Positions 47,215-59,248 are shown, counted from the first letter of the stretch. The stretch is DNA of 64,000 bases from Polynucleobacter nymphae (GCF_018882155.1 NZ_JACVPA010000001.1:1178001-1242000), one strand, 5' to 3'. Numbers and translations are program-made. The notes: generated by a model from the sequence alone, not told the origin.

Positions 47215-48357
47215 GTGTCTACACATCTAAATTCAGCCCTTTCAGAGCCGTCCTTAACCAATCCCTTGCATCCTGAGGCGCCATTACCGCACCGCAAAAT
47301 TATTCGGAGCTGGTTAATCCCAATGGCACAAGGTGAAACAGGTCGCGCAATCATGCTTCTCATGATTGATGCAGCCTTATGGCTTGGCTGTATTGCCGGC
47401 ACAATCTTTTTAGAAAATATTTTCCTCAAAGTTGTTTTTGGCCTTGTTGCTGGATTTGTCACTGGTCGCATCTTTATTTTGGGTCACGATGCTTGCCATC
47501 AAAGCTTCACCCCTAATCGCGAACTCAACAAAGTTTTAGGACGCATTGCTTTCTTGCCATCGCTCACACCATACAGTTTGTGGGATGTTGGACACAACGT
47601 AGTTCACCATGGCCAAACCAATTTAAAAGGCTTTGACTTTGTTTGGGCGCCCCTATCAAAATCTGAATATGACGCGCTACCCTCATGGCGCAAGGCTCTA
47701 GAGCACCTCTATCGTAGTGGCTGGGGTCCGGTTTTCTACTACCTCATTGAGATTTGGTGGAGACGCGAGTACTTTCCAAATGCTAAAAATAAGCCTGGTG
47801 ATCGTCCCATCTTTCTGAAAGACAACTTGCTTGTTACAGGCTTCGCAATTGTGTGGATAGCTTGTCTTGTTGCTGGTGCAATCGCTACCGGTCAATCTAT
47901 CTGGCTTGGTCTCATCACCGGTTTTGCAATTCCATTCTTATTCTGGAACGGCATGATTGGCTTTGTGGTCTACGTTCACCATACGCATCCCTCTGTCTCT
48001 TGGTATGACAAAAAGTCTGAGTGGTTGCGCGCTCAGCCCTTTGTTTCGACCACGGTCCACCTGACATTTAACTGGATTTGGGGCTCTTTAATGCACCACA
48101 TCATGGAGCACACAGCCCATCACGTGGATATGAGCGTGCCCCTATATCGCCTCCAAGAGGCCCAAAACACCCTGGAGAACATCCTTCCAGAGCGTATTTT
48201 TGTTCAAAAGTTCTCCTGGAACTGGTATTTCGATACTGCCCGTAAATGCAAGCTCTATGACTTTGAAAATAAGGCTTGGCTGGATTTTGAGGGCAATAAA
48301 ACGGCTGATTCAGTCCGAGTGGTCCTAAGCCCAGCCCCAGTGGGACAAAACGGGTAA
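47215..48357 (+). CDS. Fatty-acid desaturase, membrane-bound
   Basis: About 380 residues (start uncertain: GTG 47215 or TTG 47203, neither with a good ribosome site). Contains the three histidine boxes of integral-membrane desaturases: HDACH (about 91-95), HNVVHHG (about 127-133) and HTAHHVDMSVPLY near residue 300, with four to five hydrophobic segments between. Di-iron enzyme expected to introduce a double bond into membrane fatty acyl chains; regiospecificity cannot be inferred. Downstream of tRNA-Arg and followed 41 bp later by a small double-CxxC protein. Confidence 0.9.
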   Translation: MSTHLNSALSEPSLTNPLHPEAPLPHRKIIRSWLIPMAQGETGRAIMLLMIDAALWLGCIAGTIFLENIFLKVVFGLVAGFVTGRIFILGHDACHQSFTPNRELNKVLGRIAFLPSLTPYSLWDVGHNVVHHGQTNLKGFDFVWAPLSKSEYDALPSWRKALEHLYRSGWGPVFYYLIEIWWRREYFPNAKNKPGDRPIFLKDNLLVTGFAIVWIACLVAGAIATGQSIWLGLITGFAIPFLFWNGMIGFVVYVHHTHPSVSWYDKKSEWLRAQPFVSTTVHLTFNWIWGSLMHHIMEHTAHHVDMSVPLYRLQEAQNTLENILPERIFVQKFSWNWYFDTARKCKLYDFENKAWLDFEGNKTADSVRVVLSPAPVGQNG

Positions 48358-48398
48358 AATAGATCTTCTGTATAAAGATTGCCTTACCCGGATTGCTC

Positions 48399-48584
48399 AT
48401 GACTACTTCGACTCCAGCTGCTACCCAAGATACCTCTCAGAGCCTCAAGTTTTGCTCGTCTTGTAGTCGCGAAAAACGACTTGAGGGTGGCACATGGATT
48501 CCGACAAGTAATCGTAAGCAACGCTGGATTTGCGCTAGCTGTTTATACAACCGCACACACCGCACCGGCTCAGCAAAAACTTAA
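48399..48584 (+). CDS. Small putative zinc-binding protein (two CxxC motifs)
   Basis: 61 residues from ATG 48399 (MTTSTPAATQDTSQSLKFCS). Two CxxC pairs (C19/C22 and C45/C48) spaced 22 residues apart could hold one zinc in a ribbon, with basic, aromatic residues between (RKQRWICASC). No known family recognised. Codons look normal and it lies between two + strand genes. Short length and low complexity at the N-terminus are reasons for caution. Confidence 0.7.
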   Translation: MTTSTPAATQDTSQSLKFCSSCSREKRLEGGTWIPTSNRKQRWICASCLYNRTHRTGSAKT

Positions 48585-48590
48585 TCAGTA

Positions 48591-48635
48591 GTAATGGTGC
48601 GCGCCATTACTCACGGGGGCTTAATTGATGCCCCC
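48591..48635 (+). repeat. Two hairpins upstream of gcvH
   Basis: GTAATGG / CCATTAC (6-nt loop, 48591-48610) is followed by GGGGGC / GCCCCC (9-nt loop, 48615-48635), 14 nt before the gcvH GTG. No T-run follows either stem. They do not match the glycine riboswitch as I know it. Could end the upstream transcript or affect gcvH initiation. Confidence 0.65.
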
Positions 48636-48649
48636 AATGAAACGTTAAC

Positions 48650-49042
48650 GTGAATACCCAAGATACATTCCAATTTGCCCAGACTCATGAGTGGGCCGAT
48701 CTCGAGAGCGATGGCTTAGTGTGGGTTGGTATTAGTCACCATGCTCAAGAAGCTTTAGGTGATGTGATGTTCTTTCAATCTCCCAAGCTTGGGCAACAAG
48801 TAAAGCAGGGCGAGGTAGTTGCTGTAATTGAATCAGTCAAGGCGGCGAGCGATATTCATGCGCCAGTAAGCGGGGAGATTGTTGCTCTCAATGAAAAAGT
48901 AGATTCATCCCCCGAAGCGGTCAATGAAAATCCTTATGGTGTTTGGCTATTCAAAATCAAACCAAACTCAGAAAGTAATCTTGCGTCCGAGCTTGCCCAA
49001 TTAATGAGTTTAGAAAAATACAGTGCTACTACAGGTACATAA
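48650..49042 (+). CDS. gcvH: Glycine cleavage system H protein
   Basis: 130 residues from GTG 48650. Lipoyl-carrier domain with the ESVKAAS motif (lipoylated K64) and GDVMFFQSPKLGQQV, APVSGEIVALNEKV and NPYGVWLFKI signatures. Shuttles the aminomethyl group between GcvP and GcvT; lipoylated H protein also feeds other lipoate-dependent enzymes in some bacteria. No gcvT or gcvP gene is present here, so it is a solitary copy in this window. Converges on priA with 8 bp between the stop codons. Confidence 0.94.
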   Translation: MNTQDTFQFAQTHEWADLESDGLVWVGISHHAQEALGDVMFFQSPKLGQQVKQGEVVAVIESVKAASDIHAPVSGEIVALNEKVDSSPEAVNENPYGVWLFKIKPNSESNLASELAQLMSLEKYSATTGT

Positions 49043-49050
49043 GTAAAACG

Positions 49051-51183
49051 TTAGATTGCGATGGGATCGCGCTCAATCAACCAGCGTATACGCCCTGTTT
49101 TACTAATGCGCCCTTGAGAGTTTGCGCGTAACTCTCGATCTACAAGCTCTAAAACTTCCTGCAACTGCTTGCGGCCATCTGCCTCAATCAGGAGCTGGGC
49201 GCGCTCCGTGCCCGCCACCCGCATCACTGCTTTTGGCACCGGATCATAGACTCTTAGCCCTGAAGATATCCGGCCTTGTGACTTTAATTGCGCTTTTAGG
49301 GCGCTTAAAAATTGAATTGCCTTATCCAAACTTTTTGCCTCGGCATGGACTAAAGCCTGATATGAATAAGGTGGCAATCCAGCCTCCTCCCTCTCTCTAG
49401 CAGTGTGAGATAAAAATCCATCCACATCATGTCGTAGCAAGTACTGAAATACCGCCGACTCGGGGTATTGAGTCTCAATATAAATATCCCCGCCAGCTTG
49501 TCCTTCTTTTCCAGAGCGACCTGCGCGGCCAGCCACTTGTACTAGTTGAGCAAACAACCTTTCGGCAGCTCTAAAGTCTTGAGAAAACAATCTCCCGTCC
49601 GCATCCAATACAGCTACGAGTCCGATATTTTGATAATCGTGTCCTTTAGCAATCATTTGCGTGCCAACCACGATGTCTACCTTGCCCTGATGAATTTCTT
49701 GAAAGAGCTCTTCTGCGCCCTTACTACTTCTACTAGAATCTGTATCGACCCGCAAGACTCTGGCGCCAGACCACATCTCCTCAATCGCATCTTCAATTTT
49801 TTGCGTGCCCTGCCCAAGGGTCTTTAGGTCGGCATTGCCGCAGTCTGGGCAATGACTCGGAATAGGCTTTGCCAGACCGCAATGGTGACAGCTCAACACT
49901 GGTTTTTTGGTCAACGCGCCCGCTTTATGCATCACCATATATGAACTGCACTGCTGACATTTGGAGAGCCATGTGCAGGCAGCACAACTTAAGACTGGAG
50001 CATACCCCCTGCGGTTAATTAAAATCAGGCTTTGTTTTTTATCTTCTAAATTTTTACTGATCGCCTTCGCTAGTGTCTTGGTTATCAGACTTTTGCCTTG
50101 GGGTTTGCCAACATCACCAGGGCTATATTGATTCTGAGGGTCACGCGTATTGACCAGGTGGACTCTGGGTAAGCTGGCCCCCTGAGCCCTCTGATCTAAA
50201 CGAATGTGCTCATAGCGACCAGCTTTGGCTGCTAACCAAGTCTCTAAAGATGGCGTAGCTGATGAGAGCAAAATCGGTACTTTCACATCATGTGCTCGCC
50301 AGACTGCAAGGTCTCGCGCTGAATAGCGGATTCCGTCTTGTTGTTTATAAGATGGGTCATGCTCTTCGTCCACCACAATTGCGCAAAGATTTGGAAGTGG
50401 GGTTAATGCCGCCAATCTGGTACCCAAAATAATTTGCGCCTTACCAGTCATTGCCTCATGCCAAGCAATGCCTCTTTCTTTTTCTGTTACGCCACTGTGT
50501 AGCACCACCATTTTCTTGTCAGGAAAATAGGCGCGCACCCTTCGCTCCAACTGCGGGGTTAAATTAATTTCAGGGACAAGGAGTAATACTTGCGCACTCG
50601 CATCTCCCAAGATCTCACTTAACCAATTCAAAAAGACTGCCGTTTTTCCACTGCCAGTTTGACCTTGCAGAAGGATCGCTTTAAATTCTTTTTTATTGCT
50701 GCTGCATTGACGTAATTTCTCTAGAGCCTGCTTTTGCTCTTCATTAAGGTCTGCCTCTTTAATCAAGCCTTCACTTGGCTCTGGCTGAGCATTTTTCTTT
50801 TTCTTGTCTTCTGCAGCTATGAGTTTTTGGGGGATCTTTTCCCAGTTTTCTGGCTTTTTCCACATTTGTGGAATCGTTGGAATGATCGTTTCGCCAAGCG
50901 CGTGGATGTAGTACTGGCTCGCAAAGTTAATTAGTCTTAGGGCTGCTGGGTCTAAGGGGGGGAGGGGGGCCAAACTGCTTATTGACTTTAGCTTGTCTAT
51001 CTGAAAATCAGAGTGAGAACCTACTTTGATAATCGCCCCTACCAGGCTGGAGCGCCCAAAAGGTGCCTCAACAAGCCGTCCTATTGCTGGGGGGTGCCCC
51101 AGTCTTTCAGAATCCCACAAGTAATCAAAGCCCTGGGCCAAGGGCTTATCAACAACTACCTGAACCACAATTGGTGGGGCCAT
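49051..51183 (-). CDS. priA: Primosomal protein N' (replication restart helicase PriA)
   Basis: 710 residues. N-terminal 3'-DNA-binding domain (PPIVVQVVVDKPLAQGFDYLW), Walker A GQTGSGKT (174-181), DEEH box (VVDEEHDPSYKQ), a Cys-rich zinc region (LSCAACTWLSKCQQC ... SCHHCG ... HCPDCG) and helicase motifs GTQMIAKGHDYQNIGLV and QVAGRAGRSGKEG. Reloads the replisome at collapsed forks. Preceded by a 268-bp AT-rich spacer with DnaA-box-like sites. Confidence 0.96.
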   Translation of the reverse strand: MAPPIVVQVVVDKPLAQGFDYLWDSERLGHPPAIGRLVEAPFGRSSLVGAIIKVGSHSDFQIDKLKSISSLAPLPPLDPAALRLINFASQYYIHALGETIIPTIPQMWKKPENWEKIPQKLIAAEDKKKKNAQPEPSEGLIKEADLNEEQKQALEKLRQCSSNKKEFKAILLQGQTGSGKTAVFLNWLSEILGDASAQVLLLVPEINLTPQLERRVRAYFPDKKMVVLHSGVTEKERGIAWHEAMTGKAQIILGTRLAALTPLPNLCAIVVDEEHDPSYKQQDGIRYSARDLAVWRAHDVKVPILLSSATPSLETWLAAKAGRYEHIRLDQRAQGASLPRVHLVNTRDPQNQYSPGDVGKPQGKSLITKTLAKAISKNLEDKKQSLILINRRGYAPVLSCAACTWLSKCQQCSSYMVMHKAGALTKKPVLSCHHCGLAKPIPSHCPDCGNADLKTLGQGTQKIEDAIEEMWSGARVLRVDTDSSRSSKGAEELFQEIHQGKVDIVVGTQMIAKGHDYQNIGLVAVLDADGRLFSQDFRAAERLFAQLVQVAGRAGRSGKEGQAGGDIYIETQYPESAVFQYLLRHDVDGFLSHTAREREEAGLPPYSYQALVHAEAKSLDKAIQFLSALKAQLKSQGRISSGLRVYDPVPKAVMRVAGTERAQLLIEADGRKQLQEVLELVDRELRANSQGRISKTGRIRWLIERDPIAI

Positions 51184-51209
51184 TTTTTACTTCAGTCTTT
51201 CTTTTTACC

Positions 51210-51230
51210 TGTGGATAAGTCTGTGGATAT
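51210..51230 (-). promoter_or_regulatory. Pair of DnaA boxes upstream of priA
   Basis: On the - strand TTATCCACA (51218-51210) is a perfect consensus DnaA box, and ATATCCACA (51230-51222) differs at one base. Their starts are 12 bp apart in the same orientation. They lie in the leader between the predicted priA promoter and its start codon. Confidence 0.7.
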
Positions 51231-51307
51231 CATCCAATGATTTTGATTTATAAGCTAATTTACCAGTCGGCCAAGGGCGCACTGTTTTTGAACGTTTTTA
51301 TTAAAAA

Positions 51308-51335
51308 ACTATATAAATCAATATATTGCAATCAA
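51308..51335 (-). promoter_or_regulatory. Predicted priA promoter
   Basis: On the - strand TTGATT (51335-51330), a 16-bp spacer and TATAGT (51313-51308) give a reasonable sigma-70 promoter. A transcript would carry a leader of roughly 115 nt that spans the two DnaA boxes. Confidence 0.55.
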
Positions 51336-51337
51336 TT

Positions 51338-51425
51338 TCGGAGGTTAATGTTTACCTTTATTCCGAATCTTCATGAATTTTGAAATTTGCACCAATCTGT
51401 GCATAACTTTCATCAAAATTTCAAA
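51338..51425. repeat. Inverted repeats and a third DnaA-like box between hemE and priA
   Basis: TTTGAAATTT (51379-51388) and AAATTTCAAA (51416-51425) form a perfect 10-bp inverted repeat; its loop contains TTATGCACA on the - strand (51398-51406), matching the TTATNCACA DnaA consensus. A second imperfect repeat (TTCGGA...TCCGAA with GGT...ACC inside) spans about 51338-51366. No T-run marks a clear hemE terminator. Confidence 0.6.
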
Positions 51426-51451
51426 CCTAAGTTAGCGGCTACTCAGTACTA

Positions 51452-52573
51452 TTACTTCGATCTAAGAGCCTTTGAGCGCTGAATAACTGTTTCTGACAAT
51501 GCAGTCACGCTTTCAGGCGGGGTAAATTGGGAGATTCCATGGCCCAAATTGAAGATGTGTCCATCAAGCGGGTGCAAGCCTGATTTAAGGGCTGGGGCGC
51601 TCGCCAAATCCTCTAGCAGTAGGTTTGCCTGCTCAGCTATCTGTTTTGCATCAGAGAAGAGAATTAGGGGGTCTAGATTGCCTTGTAATGCCAAAGGCTT
51701 ATTCAATGCAAGTAACTGTTTGCGAGCGCGACTTAGTGACATCGTCCAATCAATAGCAATAACATCAGCACCAACCTGTGCCATATCGTCCAACCAAATT
51801 CCGCCGCCTTTGGTAAACATGATGATAGGAACTTTTCTGCCTTCATGTTCGCGCGGCAATAGGGCAATCACTTTTTGCATAGATGCCAAAGACATCCTTT
51901 GATACCAACCGTCTGGCAGCATACCGCCCCAAGTGTCAAAAATCATCAGCGCTTGTGCGCCGGCTTTCAACTGTTCAGTTAAGTACGCAGCCACTGATTG
52001 GGCATTGATATCCAGAATATGCTGCAACAAATCAGGGCGACTAAACATCATGGTTTTAGCATGACGAAAATCCTCTGAACTCGAGCCATCGATCATGTAG
52101 CACGCTAATGTCCACGGGCTTCCAGAGAAACCAATCAAGGGTACGCGTTGCTTGCCATCTTGCATTAGTGCTTTGCGAATCCCTGACACGGCATCGAACA
52201 CGTATTGCAGCTGACTCATGTCGGCTACGCGTAATTTTTTTACCGCCTCTTCAGTGCGAAGAGGGTGATCAAAGCTTGGGCCTTCACCCGCAGCAAATTT
52301 GAGACCCAAGCCCATGGCATCTGGAATGGTCAAAATGTCGGAAAACAAAATCGCAGCGTCCAATGGATAGCGATCCAAAGGCTGAAGGGTGACTTCAGTT
52401 GCATAGGCAGGATTTTTAGCGAGCCCTAAAAAACTTCCAGCCTTAGCACGTGTAGCGTTGTATTCGGGGAGATAGCGGCCAGCTTGGCGCATAAGCCAAA
52501 GCGGCGTTTGATCAACCGCTTCGCCCAAGCAGGCCTTTAAAAATCGATCATTTAGTAACAAGGAGCTGGCCAA
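51452..52573 (-). CDS. hemE: Uroporphyrinogen decarboxylase
   Basis: 373 residues from TTG 52573, only 3 bp after the atpC stop. No ATG start upstream fits. The N-terminal signature [20 protein letters not shown] (with the conserved substrate-binding Arg) and [16 protein letters not shown], plus the FDTWGGMLP segment with the catalytic Asp region, are all present. Converts uroporphyrinogen III to coproporphyrinogen III in heme synthesis. Probably read through from the atp operon and translated by coupling, since no good ribosome site is visible. Confidence 0.95.
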   Translation of the reverse strand: MASSLLLNDRFLKACLGEAVDQTPLWLMRQAGRYLPEYNATRAKAGSFLGLAKNPAYATEVTLQPLDRYPLDAAILFSDILTIPDAMGLGLKFAAGEGPSFDHPLRTEEAVKKLRVADMSQLQYVFDAVSGIRKALMQDGKQRVPLIGFSGSPWTLACYMIDGSSSEDFRHAKTMMFSRPDLLQHILDINAQSVAAYLTEQLKAGAQALMIFDTWGGMLPDGWYQRMSLASMQKVIALLPREHEGRKVPIIMFTKGGGIWLDDMAQVGADVIAIDWTMSLSRARKQLLALNKPLALQGNLDPLILFSDAKQIAEQANLLLEDLASAPALKSGLHPLDGHIFNLGHGISQFTPPESVTALSETVIQRSKALRSK

Positions 52574-52576
52574 CGA

Positions 52577-52993
52577 TTATTTTTTGCGACGGAAACGCGC
52601 AATTGCAGCCAATTGTGCAGCCGCCATAGCAAACTCAGATTGGGCCAAAGCCAAATCAAAGTCAGTACCACGGTTTTGCATCGCCTCTTCTGCGCGTCTC
52701 TTTGCTTCTAATGCTTTTGCTTCATCAAGATCATGACCACGAATAGCAGTGTCAGCCAATACGGTGACGCGATCTGGCTGAACTTCTAAATAGCCGCCAG
52801 CAACAAACACGAACTCTTCATCGCCATCGGCTTTTTCAATGCGAACAGAACCAGGACGAATTCGAGTGATTAATGGGGTGTGGCCATGCAAGATGCCGAG
52901 CTCACCACTTTCGCCTGGAAGAGCCACAAACTTGGCCTCTCCGCTGAAAATGGACTTCTCGGCGCTCACTACGTCGACATATATGTTTGACAT
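52577..52993 (-). CDS. atpC: ATP synthase epsilon subunit
   Basis: 138 residues with the N-terminal beta-sandwich ([42 protein letters not shown]) and C-terminal helical hairpin ([16 protein letters not shown]). Central-stalk subunit of F1 that inhibits ATP hydrolysis. 21 bp after atpD, last of the atp genes. Confidence 0.97.
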   Translation of the reverse strand: MSNIYVDVVSAEKSIFSGEAKFVALPGESGELGILHGHTPLITRIRPGSVRIEKADGDEEFVFVAGGYLEVQPDRVTVLADTAIRGHDLDEAKALEAKRRAEEAMQNRGTDFDLALAQSEFAMAAAQLAAIARFRRKK

Positions 52994-53014
52994 AATTTCC
53001 CTAGATCAAAGCGA

Positions 53015-54430
<1,416 letters not shown>

Positions 54431-54470
54431 TTAATTCCTGAATTCTGTCGTATTTCTAAATGCTGACCGC

Positions 54471-55340
54471 TTAAACAGCGGCCGCTCCACCAACAATTTC
54501 AGACAACTCTTTGGTAATAGCAGCTTGTCGTGTTTTGTTGTAATCCAATTGCAGTTCACCGATTACATTCTTCGCGTTATCTGACGCAGCCTTCATTGAG
54601 ACCATGCGAGCAGATTGCTCAGAAGCCATATTTTCGGCAACCGCTTGATAAATCATTGCTTCAACGTAACGCTTTAATAAGCCATTCAAAATGGACTCAG
54701 CATCAGGTTCGTAAATGTAATCCCAAGACGGCCCTGCTTTATCTTCAGGAGTCAGCTCAGCGGGCTCCAAAGGCAAAAGCTTCTCTAAAACAGGCTCTTG
54801 TTTCATTGCATTTACAAAGCGGGTGTATGCCAAATAAACAGCATCAATCTCGCCACGCTCAAACGCCTCTAACTGGGCGGTAATTGCGCCAATCAACACA
54901 TCCAAATGCGGCGTATCACCAATTTGAATGGTTTGGGAAATCAGTTTTGCTTTTGAGCGATTCAAAAACTGCAGGCCTTTTGAACCAATTGCGGTATACG
55001 CAATCTCAATGTTTTTTTCCTGCATATCGCGAACTTGGTTCGTAATCAAACGCAAGACGTTGGTATTTAAACCACCGCATAAGCCTTTGTCAGTTGTAAC
55101 CAAAATAGTACCGACCTTCTTCACTTCGCGAGTTGCCATATAAGCAGGGCGGAACTCAGGATTTGCTTTAGAAAGGTTGGCAACAATCTCACGAATTTTT
55201 TCAGCGTATGGACGCGCATTACGCATGCGCTCCTGGGCGCGACGCATCTTGGATGCGGCGACCATTTCCATTGCCTTCGTGATCTTGCGCGTGTTTTGCA
55301 CGCTCTTGATCTTGGATCGAATCTCTTTTGTGCTAGCCAT
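54471..55340 (-). CDS. atpG: ATP synthase gamma subunit
   Basis: 289 residues starting [28 protein letters not shown], with the conserved [11 protein letters not shown] segment and the C-terminal helix [14 protein letters not shown]. Rotor shaft inside the alpha/beta ring. Between atpA and atpD. Confidence 0.97.
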   Translation of the reverse strand: MASTKEIRSKIKSVQNTRKITKAMEMVAASKMRRAQERMRNARPYAEKIREIVANLSKANPEFRPAYMATREVKKVGTILVTTDKGLCGGLNTNVLRLITNQVRDMQEKNIEIAYTAIGSKGLQFLNRSKAKLISQTIQIGDTPHLDVLIGAITAQLEAFERGEIDAVYLAYTRFVNAMKQEPVLEKLLPLEPAELTPEDKAGPSWDYIYEPDAESILNGLLKRYVEAMIYQAVAENMASEQSARMVSMKAASDNAKNVIGELQLDYNKTRQAAITKELSEIVGGAAAV

Positions 55341-55357
55341 GATGTATGCGAGTCCTC

Positions 55358-56899
55358 TTAGAAAGAGGCTGAGCGCTTGTAATCCTCAATTGCAGCACGC
55401 AAAGCAGCTTCATCATCTTTGCTGAGATCTTTAGTTTCTTCAATACGTGCAACTAAATCAGCGTATTTAGATTTCAAATGATCTTGCAAACCTTTTTCAA
55501 ATGCCAATACATGCTTCACTTCAAGATCATCGAAGTAACCGTTATTCATTGCATAAAGTGAGACGGCCATTTCCCAAACCTGTAAAGGTTTGTACTGAGC
55601 CTGTTTGCACAACTCTGTAACACGCTTACCGCGCTCGAGTTGCTTACGGGTTGCATCATCAAGGTCAGATGCAAACTGCGCAAAGGCGGCCAATTCACGA
55701 TATTGCGCTAAGTCAGTACGAATACCGCCAGACAATTTCTTGATCACTTTAGTTTGCGCTGCGCCACCAACACGAGAAACAGAAATACCCGCATTAATCG
55801 CAGGACGTACGCCAGCGTTGAACAAGTCAGTTTCAAGGAAGATTTGGCCGTCAGTAATCGAAATGACGTTCGTTGGAACGAATGCAGAAACGTCACCAGC
55901 TTGAGTTTCAATAATGGGCAATGCAGTCAAAGAACCCGTTTTGCCTTTTACTGCACCATTGGTGAACTTCTCAACATACTCAGCATTTACACGAGCAGCG
56001 CGCTCAAGTAAGCGTGAGTGGAGGTAAAACACGTCGCCAGGATAAGCTTCGCGGCCTGGTGGGCGACGGAGCAACAAGGAAATTTGACGATATGCAACCG
56101 CTTGCTTGGTCAAGTCGTCGTAAACAATCAAGGCGTCTTCGCCACGATCGCGGAAGTATTCGCCCATGGTGCAACCTGCATAGGCAGAGAGGTACTGCAT
56201 CGCCGCAGACTCAGAAGCACTCGCTGCAACAACCACGGTGTACTCCATCGCGCCCAATTCAGTGAGCTTGCGAACCACGTTAGCAATCGTAGAAGCTTTT
56301 TGACCGATCGCAACGTAAACGCAGTAAACGCCTTTACCTTTTTGGTTGATGATTGCATCGACTGCAACAGCAGTCTTACCAGTTTGACGGTCGCCAATGA
56401 TCAACTCACGCTGACCGCGGCCAATTGGAACCATTGCATCAATCGCCTTCAAACCCGTTTGCAGTGGTTGGCTAACAGATTGACGAGCGATAACACCAGG
56501 AGCAACTTTTTCAATAAAGTCAGTTAACTTGGTATTAATTGGACCCTTGCCATCAATGGGTTGACCGAGTGCGTTTACAACGCGACCGAGTAGTTCTGGG
56601 CCAACAGGAACTTCCAAAATACGACCAGTACATTTAACTGGGTCACCTTCTTTAATATGGGTATATTCGCCCAAAACCACTGCGCCAACTGAATCACGCT
56701 CAAGGTTTAAAGCAAGGCCGATAGTGTTGTTTGGGAATTCCAACATTTCGCCCTGCATCACGCCTGACAAGCCATGTACGCGGCAAATACCGTCGGTCAC
56801 TGAAATAACAGTGCCTTCGTTGCGAGACTGGGTGTCAACACCCATTTCGCTAATTCGGCTTTTGATCAGCTCGCTGATCTCGGAAGGGTTGAGTTGCAT
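55358..56899 (-). CDS. atpA: ATP synthase alpha subunit
   Basis: 513 residues with Walker A GDRQTGKT (about 169-176) and the signature [17 protein letters not shown]. Non-catalytic nucleotide-binding subunit of F1. 45 bp after atpH. Confidence 0.98.
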   Translation of the reverse strand: MQLNPSEISELIKSRISEMGVDTQSRNEGTVISVTDGICRVHGLSGVMQGEMLEFPNNTIGLALNLERDSVGAVVLGEYTHIKEGDPVKCTGRILEVPVGPELLGRVVNALGQPIDGKGPINTKLTDFIEKVAPGVIARQSVSQPLQTGLKAIDAMVPIGRGQRELIIGDRQTGKTAVAVDAIINQKGKGVYCVYVAIGQKASTIANVVRKLTELGAMEYTVVVAASASESAAMQYLSAYAGCTMGEYFRDRGEDALIVYDDLTKQAVAYRQISLLLRRPPGREAYPGDVFYLHSRLLERAARVNAEYVEKFTNGAVKGKTGSLTALPIIETQAGDVSAFVPTNVISITDGQIFLETDLFNAGVRPAINAGISVSRVGGAAQTKVIKKLSGGIRTDLAQYRELAAFAQFASDLDDATRKQLERGKRVTELCKQAQYKPLQVWEMAVSLYAMNNGYFDDLEVKHVLAFEKGLQDHLKSKYADLVARIEETKDLSKDDEAALRAAIEDYKRSASF

Positions 56900-56944
56900 T
56901 ACTTACTCCTGGGTCTTATTTCGTATGTTCTTAATCGGGATAAC

Positions 56945-57481
56945 TTATGCGCCAAGACTTGCTTGCATTTGAGCTAACCGTGCCTTTACGGAACTATCCA
57001 TCACCTCATCGCCAACTTGAATGCGAACGCCGCCAATCAATGCTGGATCAATCTGAATAGTTGGGCGCAAATCTTTGCCCCCAAAGCGCTTCTTCAAACT
57101 TGACAACAAATCATTTAACGCAGAACCTTCTATAGGAAATGCGCTGGTAATCATTACTTCTGCTGCGCCTTCACTTTTGTTCTTCATCGCCTCAAATTGA
57201 CTTGCAATTTCAGGGATGGCCGCTAAGCGATGACTTTGATTCACGAGACTTAAAAAGCTTGAGACTTTGCCATCCAACTTTGTCTTCACCATGCCAGATA
57301 AAAGCTTGGATAAATCAACTGCGGAAACTTTTGGATTGTTAGACAAACTAGCAACTTCAGGTAGCGCAGCAAGCTGAGCCAACTCATTGAGTTGCTCTAG
57401 CATTGAAGCAAGCTCAGTAGGCTTAGCGCTCTGGAAAAGCGCTTCCGCGTAAGGGCGAGCAATCGTAGCTAACTCAGCCAT
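56945..57481 (-). CDS. atpH: ATP synthase delta subunit
   Basis: 178 residues: an N-terminal helical domain (IARPYAEALFQSAK) and C-terminal GGVRIQVGDEVMDSSVKARLAQMQASL signature. Links F1 to the peripheral stalk. 1 bp after atpF. Confidence 0.96.
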   Translation of the reverse strand: MAELATIARPYAEALFQSAKPTELASMLEQLNELAQLAALPEVASLSNNPKVSAVDLSKLLSGMVKTKLDGKVSSFLSLVNQSHRLAAIPEIASQFEAMKNKSEGAAEVMITSAFPIEGSALNDLLSSLKKRFGGKDLRPTIQIDPALIGGVRIQVGDEVMDSSVKARLAQMQASLGA

Positions 57482-57482
57482 A

Positions 57483-57953
57483 TCAAAGCTCTGCCTTCAG
57501 TTGGTCAAGCAATGCGCCATGCGCCTTAGCGTCTACTTCACGACGCAAAATTTGCTCGGCGCCCTTAACAGCCAATACAGCAACTTCCGCACGTAAAACT
57601 TCGCGTGCACGTGTTACCTGTTGGTCTGCATCTTCTTTTGCTTGAGAAACAATACGGGTAGCTTCAGCCTGTGCGTTGGCACGAATTTCATCAGCTGACA
57701 TTTGTGCGCGTTTTTCTGCTTCAGCTACACGCAGCACACCTTCTTGGCGGGCTTTAGAGAGCTCTAATTCAGCAGCGTTGTTAGCAAGCGCCAATTCTTC
57801 TTTTCCACGCTCGGCAGCAGCCAAACCATCGGCAATTTTGCTTGAACGCTCGTCCAATGCCTTTACCAGTGGAGGCCACACAAAACGTGCAACCACCCAC
57901 CATAAGACAAAGAAGACGATCATTTGCGCGAATAGGGTCGCGTTCAGATTCAC
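57483..57953 (-). CDS. atpF: ATP synthase b subunit
   Basis: 156 residues: one N-terminal membrane helix (about 5-25, [23 protein letters not shown]) followed by a long Ala/Glu/Lys-rich coiled coil. Peripheral stalk. Between atpE and atpH. Confidence 0.97.
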   Translation of the reverse strand: MNLNATLFAQMIVFFVLWWVVARFVWPPLVKALDERSSKIADGLAAAERGKEELALANNAAELELSKARQEGVLRVAEAEKRAQMSADEIRANAQAEATRIVSQAKEDADQQVTRAREVLRAEVAVLAVKGAEQILRREVDAKAHGALLDQLKAEL

Positions 57954-58016
57954 GATATTCCTTTCAGTATTGTTGAGAACGGTTGGATGACCCGTTGGTC
58001 ATCCACGCCAAAACAA

Positions 58017-58310
<294 letters not shown>

Positions 58311-58326
58311 TTAAAAATAAAAAAGG

Positions 58327-59217
58327 TTAATGGTGACTATGAGCTTGGCCTATGTAGACCAAAGTCAACATCATGAAAATAAAAGCTTGTAACAAAATGA
58401 CCAATATATGGAAGATTGCCCAAGCAGAGCCGGCAAGCACATTGCCCACAAAGCCAAGCATGTACAAATCCAAATTAAAGGTCCACATACTTCCTAAGAG
58501 AGCGATCAACAAAAAGATCAACTCGCCCGCATACATGTTTCCAAAAAGTCGCATTCCCAAAGAAACGCCTTTAGCAACATATTCAATGATGTTTAAAACA
58601 AGATTGAAAGGCATGAGATACCACTTGGCGCCAAATGGAGCAGAAATCAACTCGTGCATAAAGCCGCCAAAACCCTTAACCTTAAAGCTGTAGAAAAAGA
58701 CTAACAACAATACTGAGAAAGACATGCCAAGCGTGGCATTCAGGTCGGTTGTAGGCACAATTTTGTGGTGCGGAACGTGCACACCAAAACCTTCAATAAA
58801 GTGATTTACACCAACGATCCAATCTACTGGGACCAGGTCAAGCGTATTTAAAAGAATGATCCAACAAAAAACGAACAGCGCTAGGGGCGCAATAAAGGAT
58901 CGGTCGCCATGAACAATTCCCTTTGATTGAGTCTCGACCATTTCAACCAACATTTCAACCAAGCATTGAAAGCGGCCAGGCACACCAGGTGAAGCTCTGC
59001 GAGCAGCAATCACCAATAAAAATACTGTAACCAAGCCCATGAGGGTGGTCCAAAAAATAGTGTCGAAATGAATCACGCTAAAGTCAATAATGGATGCCTG
59101 TGGCCCCCCAATATTGTTGAGGTTTTGCAGATGCTCTGCAATATATGCGGTTGGTGTAAGCGCTTCTGTGGCCGCGTGGTGGCCTACTTCTGCTGCTGCG
59201 TTAACTTCACTAGACAT
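58327..59217 (-). CDS. atpB: ATP synthase a subunit
   Basis: 296 residues with five to six membrane segments and the essential Arg in [23 protein letters not shown]. Forms the proton half-channels against the c-ring. 43 bp before atpE. Confidence 0.97.
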   Translation of the reverse strand: MSSEVNAAAEVGHHAATEALTPTAYIAEHLQNLNNIGGPQASIIDFSVIHFDTIFWTTLMGLVTVFLLVIAARRASPGVPGRFQCLVEMLVEMVETQSKGIVHGDRSFIAPLALFVFCWIILLNTLDLVPVDWIVGVNHFIEGFGVHVPHHKIVPTTDLNATLGMSFSVLLLVFFYSFKVKGFGGFMHELISAPFGAKWYLMPFNLVLNIIEYVAKGVSLGMRLFGNMYAGELIFLLIALLGSMWTFNLDLYMLGFVGNVLAGSAWAIFHILVILLQAFIFMMLTLVYIGQAHSHH

Positions 59218-59248
59218 CTCTTACTTGTCCTTGTTTATTTACTTCTTG

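Noticed and set aside
48585-48650. Glycine riboswitch upstream of gcvH
   Set aside because: The spacer is only 65 bp and has two simple hairpins without the conserved riboswitch core; too short for even one aptamer plus expression platform.
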